Of a DNA stretch of 17,101 nt, positions 13,876-17,101 are shown piece by piece. The notes beneath the pieces are model-generated. The model saw only the letters and a list, made by a program, of their open reading frames with translations. It did no database searches and was not told where the DNA came from. The stretch comes from Planctomycetaceae bacterium (GTDB lineage: Bacteria; Planctomycetota; Planctomycetia; Pirellulales; Thermoguttaceae). The stretch's first letter is position 1, and each line of letters begins with the position of its first letter. The stretch is from positions 1 to 17,101 of the forward strand of contig SUVI01000089.1 of assembly GCA_015062085.1 (NCBI GenBank), written 5' to 3'. Made by a program: the position numbers and the translations under genes.

Positions 13876-14649
13876 ATGAATTTTGAACCGGAAACCCGCT
13901 TTCTTCGTGCATTCGGAGCTTGGCTCCAAACTCCGCTGACTGCTCTTTTGCGCGAGACCGCCGCAGTACGGTGGGTGAATCAGAAACCGCTCTCTCCAAC
14001 GCTGGTCTCTGGTCCCGCTTTCTTTTATCAGCTTTCCGGCGAAGACATTCCGCCCGGAAGTGTCATCGGGTTTGAATTTGAACCGAAACTCTTCTTCTCG
14101 CTTCTGGACTGGCTTCAAGGCGGAGAGGGAACGGTCGAAGAAGAGGAACTTTCGCCGGATCGGCCACTTACGCTGCTGGAAAAACGTCTCGCCTCCCGTT
14201 TTCTGCATCTTTTCCATCAAGCCGTTCTGGAAACGGGACGGATCTCGTCTCCGACGGAGTTTTTGCCGACGGCGGAACTTTCGCGTCCTGAATTTCGGAA
14301 TTTTACCGCGGCGGAATTCCGTCTCGATGCCGGGACATTTGGCGGAACATTTCGGCTTTGGCGTTCCTACCCGCACCGGCAGCTCGATCTCGGCTCATTG
14401 GACGAAATGGCTGACGAAAATGATGCGCAGAGCATGGCGGAGGCGCTGGCCAAGACTCCGGTATGCGTCTCCGTTCAGCTTTCCGGCGCAAAGATATCGC
14501 CGCAGGGTCTGCTCAAATGGCGAGTCGGCGACATGATCGAACTCGGAAAACCGGAAGATCATCCATTCACGGTCCTGGTCGAAGGAATGGAAAAATTTAC
14601 GGCGGCACCAGGAAAATTCAAATCCCGAAAAGCCTTCCGGATCCTTTAA
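13876..14649 (+). CDS. FliM/SctQ-like protein with C-terminal SpoA domain
   Basis: The 257-residue product ends in a SpoA (FliM/FliN C-terminal) domain at about 195-257: VCVSVQLSGAKISPQGLLKW, then GDMIELG and VLVEGMEKFTAAPGKFKSRK. The part before it resembles the FliM middle domain: an LQTPLTALLRE helix, FEFEPKLFFSLLDWLQGGEG, then PLTLLEKRLASRFLHLFHQA. SpoA proteins form the flagellar switch (C-ring) or the type III secretion sorting platform. The protein is shorter than typical FliM (about 330) and lacks the N-terminal CheY-binding EIDALL-type motif. The start ATG (MNFEPETRFLRAFG) has only a weak AAAAGA site, and the frame extends upstream to 13777. No other flagellar or secretion gene is nearby. 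FliM is the likelier identity. Confidence 0.65.
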   Translation: MNFEPETRFLRAFGAWLQTPLTALLRETAAVRWVNQKPLSPTLVSGPAFFYQLSGEDIPPGSVIGFEFEPKLFFSLLDWLQGGEGTVEEEELSPDRPLTLLEKRLASRFLHLFHQAVLETGRISSPTEFLPTAELSRPEFRNFTAAEFRLDAGTFGGTFRLWRSYPHRQLDLGSLDEMADENDAQSMAEALAKTPVCVSVQLSGAKISPQGLLKWRVGDMIELGKPEDHPFTVLVEGMEKFTAAPGKFKSRKAFRIL

Positions 14650-14715
14650 ACTTCCCTAAACTTCCCTAAACTTCCCTAAACTTCCCTAAACTTCCCTAAA
14701 CTTCCCTAAACTTCC
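14647..14715 (+). repeat. 10-bp tandem repeat overlapping the end of the SpoA gene
   Basis: The unit CTTCCCTAAA occurs six times without change (14651-14710), followed by CTTCC. The stop codon of the upstream gene (TAA, 14647-14649) is at the edge of the array. The units abut, so this is a simple minisatellite and not CRISPR. Confidence 0.95.
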
Positions 14716-14746
14716 GCTGAAGGGGATCCGATACGCTTGCGTCAGT

Positions 14747-14785
14747 AAAACGGCATCCCGCACATTCCGCAGGATGCCGTTTTTT
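14747..14785 (+). terminator. Rho-independent terminator, possibly bidirectional
   Basis: A perfect 12-bp stem AAAACGGCATCC (14747-14758) / GGATGCCGTTTT (14772-14783), with a 13-nt loop and a T6 run, ends the SpoA gene transcript. Read on the minus strand it gives a T4 run and sits about 40 bp after the stop of the beta-helix gene, so it may serve both convergent genes. Confidence 0.85.
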
Positions 14786-14826
14786 CAGAAAATACACTCC
14801 GAAAATAGAGTCTTTCGGTGCACAAT

Positions 14827-16932
14827 CTACTTTTCGATCAGAAGAAGTTCCGGATCCTGCGCAATGATGGGCTGAATGTTCTGCAGACGCAAAAAGAAGT
14901 CTTCAAAACCGCCTTCTTTCGGCTTTCTGAACTGGATCCTCCAGATCCCGCCTTCAAGAGCCTCTTCCTCGGAGGGATAGAAAAATTCAGTAGAGCAGAT
15001 CGGGTCCATTTCCCAGCGTTTCTCACCATTCGGCGCATAAACGGCCGCCGAGGCACGTTCTCCGTCGCTTGCAGAAATACAGACGCCAAACTCTTTCGTC
15101 CCTTTCGGAACCATGAAATAAATATTCCCGACCGCGGAAAGGAAATTCACCTTGGAAGCGTCGATCGAAACCGGTACAGTCGTTTTTTCCAAATGGAAAG
15201 AGTGAGGAGACCCCATGCACTCCAAAACGTAAATTCCAGTCTGCCTCGCCTCGATCTCGTAAGCCGTGCTTTTCATGAATGGAAGAGGTTCCAGCGGGAT
15301 CTTCTTTCCATCCGGCGCGACCATTGCCATCGGAAGATCCCTGGCATCCTGACGTCCGACGCGCGTATGGCGGATCGTGAATCCCAAACGCTCTCCCGCT
15401 TTTGCGAAGAACAGAAAACGCGCATCATGGCGGATCCGCATCATCGGAATGTTCGTCTCTCCCATTCCGTCAGCAGGCTCAGAGTACGGCACAAGTTCGG
15501 AGACATCAAAAGGCAGGATCGGAAGACGCCGCGTGTTCTTGATGGGATAGTTTTCGCGGATCCACTCCGGCGTAAAGGTGAGTTTTTCCGTTTTTCCATT
15601 CCGCTCGCAAAGGATCTCTCCCTCGACCTCCGCCATTCCCAAAGACTCCGTGGATATATCGCGGAACTCAAAGATCGGCCGGTCGTGATTTTCATCAATG
15701 ACGCGGACGTTCGTGAATTTCACGTTTCCGCACGCATTCTGAATATCCAGGTTGGAGCTAAGAAGAATGGGAGTTCCCATCGGTTTTTTCACCTCGACGT
15801 TTTCAAATTCCAGCTTTGCCGAATCGATCGGATTTCCGCGCAGGAGGATCCCGCACTGCGTTTCGTTTTCGGTCGTGAAATTCCGCACGGTCAGCGTGCC
15901 CCGAAGCGGTTCGGCGGGGTTTCCTTTCCGGTCTTTCCCCTTTGCAGCGGTCCAGAAAATACCGTTTCTCCGATTTCCGCGCGAAACGCAGTCTTCCAGC
16001 AGGATCGAGACCGCTGGACTGCTTCTATCGAGATTCGGCAGGTAAAATTCGTAACCGTCGCCGTAGTTTCCTTCGCAGACGCATCGGCGCATGACGCAGT
16101 TCGTCAGTTCCTCCGTATTATGGTTCGGCTCGAAATCGATCCCTGCCTGCGGTGCCGTTCCGTTCGTGTTGCGCAGCAGCGTGTCTTCGATCAGGAGATC
16201 CTTTGCCGAGATGACGCTGATCCCCTGACGGTGATTTTCGTTGCAGTCCACTCGCCGAATCGTGACGTTCTCGTTCGTCACACCACGCTCGCAAACACCG
16301 AGGTAGATGCCGTCCCCGCCGGTGTACTCAATGGTCAAGTCCTGAACGAGCACGTTTTTCGAGCTGAGGATCGAGAGACCGTGCCGCCATTCCGCAGCAT
16401 GGTAGGGGGCTTTCTGGTAGTCCGATTTCCACATACGAAGAACGGCTTTCGCACTTGGCGACTCGCCGCGAATGATGACGTTTTCGCACTTTCGCAGACG
16501 CAGGAGCGCATCGGAAGTTCCGAGATACTCACCCCGCTTGGCCAAAATGACGACGCCGTCCTGAAGGACTAATTCCAGATTGCTCGCCCCGGAAAGCGGA
16601 CGCACGATCCATTCGGACGCCTGCCGGTCGATCGTCAGTTTTTTGACGCCGGAATCCAGCGCTGCCTGCAAAAAACGGGTCGAGTCTTCTGCATCGAACC
16701 CCCACCAGGAGGCCACAGCTTCCGTCCGCTTTCCGTCCAGAACTTCCTGCACAAGATCGGGTCTCGCCCACAAGACCGTCTGAGTTTCAGTTCCAGGTAC
16801 CGTATCTGAAGCTAAGGTCGAAGCCGCCGACACACAAACCGTAAAATTCACCGGCACAGCCCCAGTAAAACCCAATGCCCCAAGCAGGACCACGGAAAAG
16901 AAAAAGCGTTTTCCGAATAAAAGATCCATCAT
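14827..16932 (-). CDS. Secreted right-handed parallel beta-helix protein
   Basis: The 701-residue product starts with a signal peptide (hydrophobic KRFFFSVVLLGALGFTGAV, then AxA-type sites to about residue 40). Residues about 90-420 carry repeated PbH1-type coils with regularly spaced N/V/I rungs (LVLQDGVVILAKRGEYLG, NVLVQDLTIEYTGGDGIYLG, NVTIRRVDCNENHRQGISV, LLIEDTLLRNTNGTAPQAGI), as in pectate-lyase-like and polysaccharide-processing proteins. The remainder (about 470-701) looks like beta-sandwich modules. No specific lyase or hydrolase catalytic set was recognised, so the substrate is open. AAGGAG lies 4 nt before the first of two adjacent ATGs and 7 nt before the second (16929), which may be the real start. 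It converges on the SpoA gene. Confidence 0.75.
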   Translation of the reverse strand: MMDLLFGKRFFFSVVLLGALGFTGAVPVNFTVCVSAASTLASDTVPGTETQTVLWARPDLVQEVLDGKRTEAVASWWGFDAEDSTRFLQAALDSGVKKLTIDRQASEWIVRPLSGASNLELVLQDGVVILAKRGEYLGTSDALLRLRKCENVIIRGESPSAKAVLRMWKSDYQKAPYHAAEWRHGLSILSSKNVLVQDLTIEYTGGDGIYLGVCERGVTNENVTIRRVDCNENHRQGISVISAKDLLIEDTLLRNTNGTAPQAGIDFEPNHNTEELTNCVMRRCVCEGNYGDGYEFYLPNLDRSSPAVSILLEDCVSRGNRRNGIFWTAAKGKDRKGNPAEPLRGTLTVRNFTTENETQCGILLRGNPIDSAKLEFENVEVKKPMGTPILLSSNLDIQNACGNVKFTNVRVIDENHDRPIFEFRDISTESLGMAEVEGEILCERNGKTEKLTFTPEWIRENYPIKNTRRLPILPFDVSELVPYSEPADGMGETNIPMMRIRHDARFLFFAKAGERLGFTIRHTRVGRQDARDLPMAMVAPDGKKIPLEPLPFMKSTAYEIEARQTGIYVLECMGSPHSFHLEKTTVPVSIDASKVNFLSAVGNIYFMVPKGTKEFGVCISASDGERASAAVYAPNGEKRWEMDPICSTEFFYPSEEEALEGGIWRIQFRKPKEGGFEDFFLRLQNIQPIIAQDPELLLIEK

Positions 16933-16998
16933 TCAACTCCTTGAAATTCAAAAAATGGCGGGAAAATGAGAGAACCGTCCCCGTCATTTTCCAGTTAA

Positions 16999-17101
16999 TC
17001 AAACTGCAGACCAGTCAAACTGCAGACCAGTCAAACTGCAGACCAGTCAAACTGCAGACCAGTCAAACTGCAGACCAGTCAAACTGCAGACCAGTCAAAC
17101 T
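16999..17101 (-). repeat. 16-bp tandem repeat, at least 6.4 copies, cut by the window end
   Basis: The plus-strand unit TCAAACTGCAGACCAG repeats without change from 16999 and is still running at the window end. It lies upstream of the beta-helix gene. Read in that gene's direction each unit contains CTGCAGTTTGACTGG, with a TTGACT -35-like hexamer, but no -10 box is placed at 16-18 bp because the period is 16. No spacers occur, so this is not a CRISPR array. Confidence 0.95.

Noticed and set aside
16999..17101. CRISPR array (also considered for 12325-12396 and 14647-14715)
   Set aside because: Units are 10-19 bp and directly abut, with no unique spacers and no cas gene.

Overview
The window (17.1 kb, moderate GC, about one gene per 1.5-2 kb) reads as a chromosomal segment of a Gram-negative-type bacterium, most likely a Planctomycetota member. 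The reasons are indirect: secreted polysaccharide-degrading enzymes and large secreted beta-helix and leucine-rich-repeat proteins next to single housekeeping genes in short units; a valyl-tRNA synthetase with a four-cysteine insert; a lone SpoA-domain protein; and weak or absent Shine-Dalgarno sequences at some genes (valS, proA). No rRNA or tRNA is present, so the phylum call is inference. Lentisphaerota or Verrucomicrobiota cannot be excluded.

Layout. 1-285 (minus) is the N-terminus of a secreted BspA-like leucine-rich-repeat protein, cut by the window edge. It diverges from a two-gene plus-strand operon (659-4312) encoding a secreted GH50 agarase-like glycoside hydrolase and a secreted GH13 alpha-amylase-family enzyme, closed by a strong terminator. 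valS (4493-7690) has its own promoter and terminator. A promoter at 7942-7970 then drives a ~300-nt potentially structured leader ahead of a peptidase C26/class-I glutamine amidotransferase-like gene (8272-9024) that has lost the catalytic cysteine. Next come a terminator and a degenerate copy of a MITE-like repeat, an unknown exported protein (minus, 9476-10042), and a minus-strand pair, cyclophilin followed by fmt (11721 to 10270). The cyclophilin promoter lies next to a second, intact copy of the repeat (11849-12169) with near-perfect 24-bp inverted ends. proA (12469-13734) follows behind a leader holding two tandem repeats. Then come a short FliM/SctQ-like SpoA-domain gene (13876-14649), a 10-bp tandem array, a terminator that may work in both directions, and a large minus-strand secreted parallel beta-helix protein (14827-16932) whose upstream DNA is a 16-bp tandem array running off the window end.

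Functionally, one group (LRR protein, GH50, GH13, beta-helix protein) is exported and fits carbohydrate capture or degradation and surface functions. The other group (valS, fmt, cyclophilin, proA) is core translation, folding and proline synthesis. Six good sigma-70-like promoters (TTGA-NN, 16-17 bp, TAAAAT/TATAAT-type) were found and agree with each other.

The most notable non-textbook signals are the cysteine-less C26 protein with its long leader, the MITE-like family, and two tandem arrays of different unit length that share the core TGC(A/G)GTTTGAC, each oriented towards the gene it precedes. No CRISPR array, integrase, transposase gene or complete novel multi-gene system was seen.
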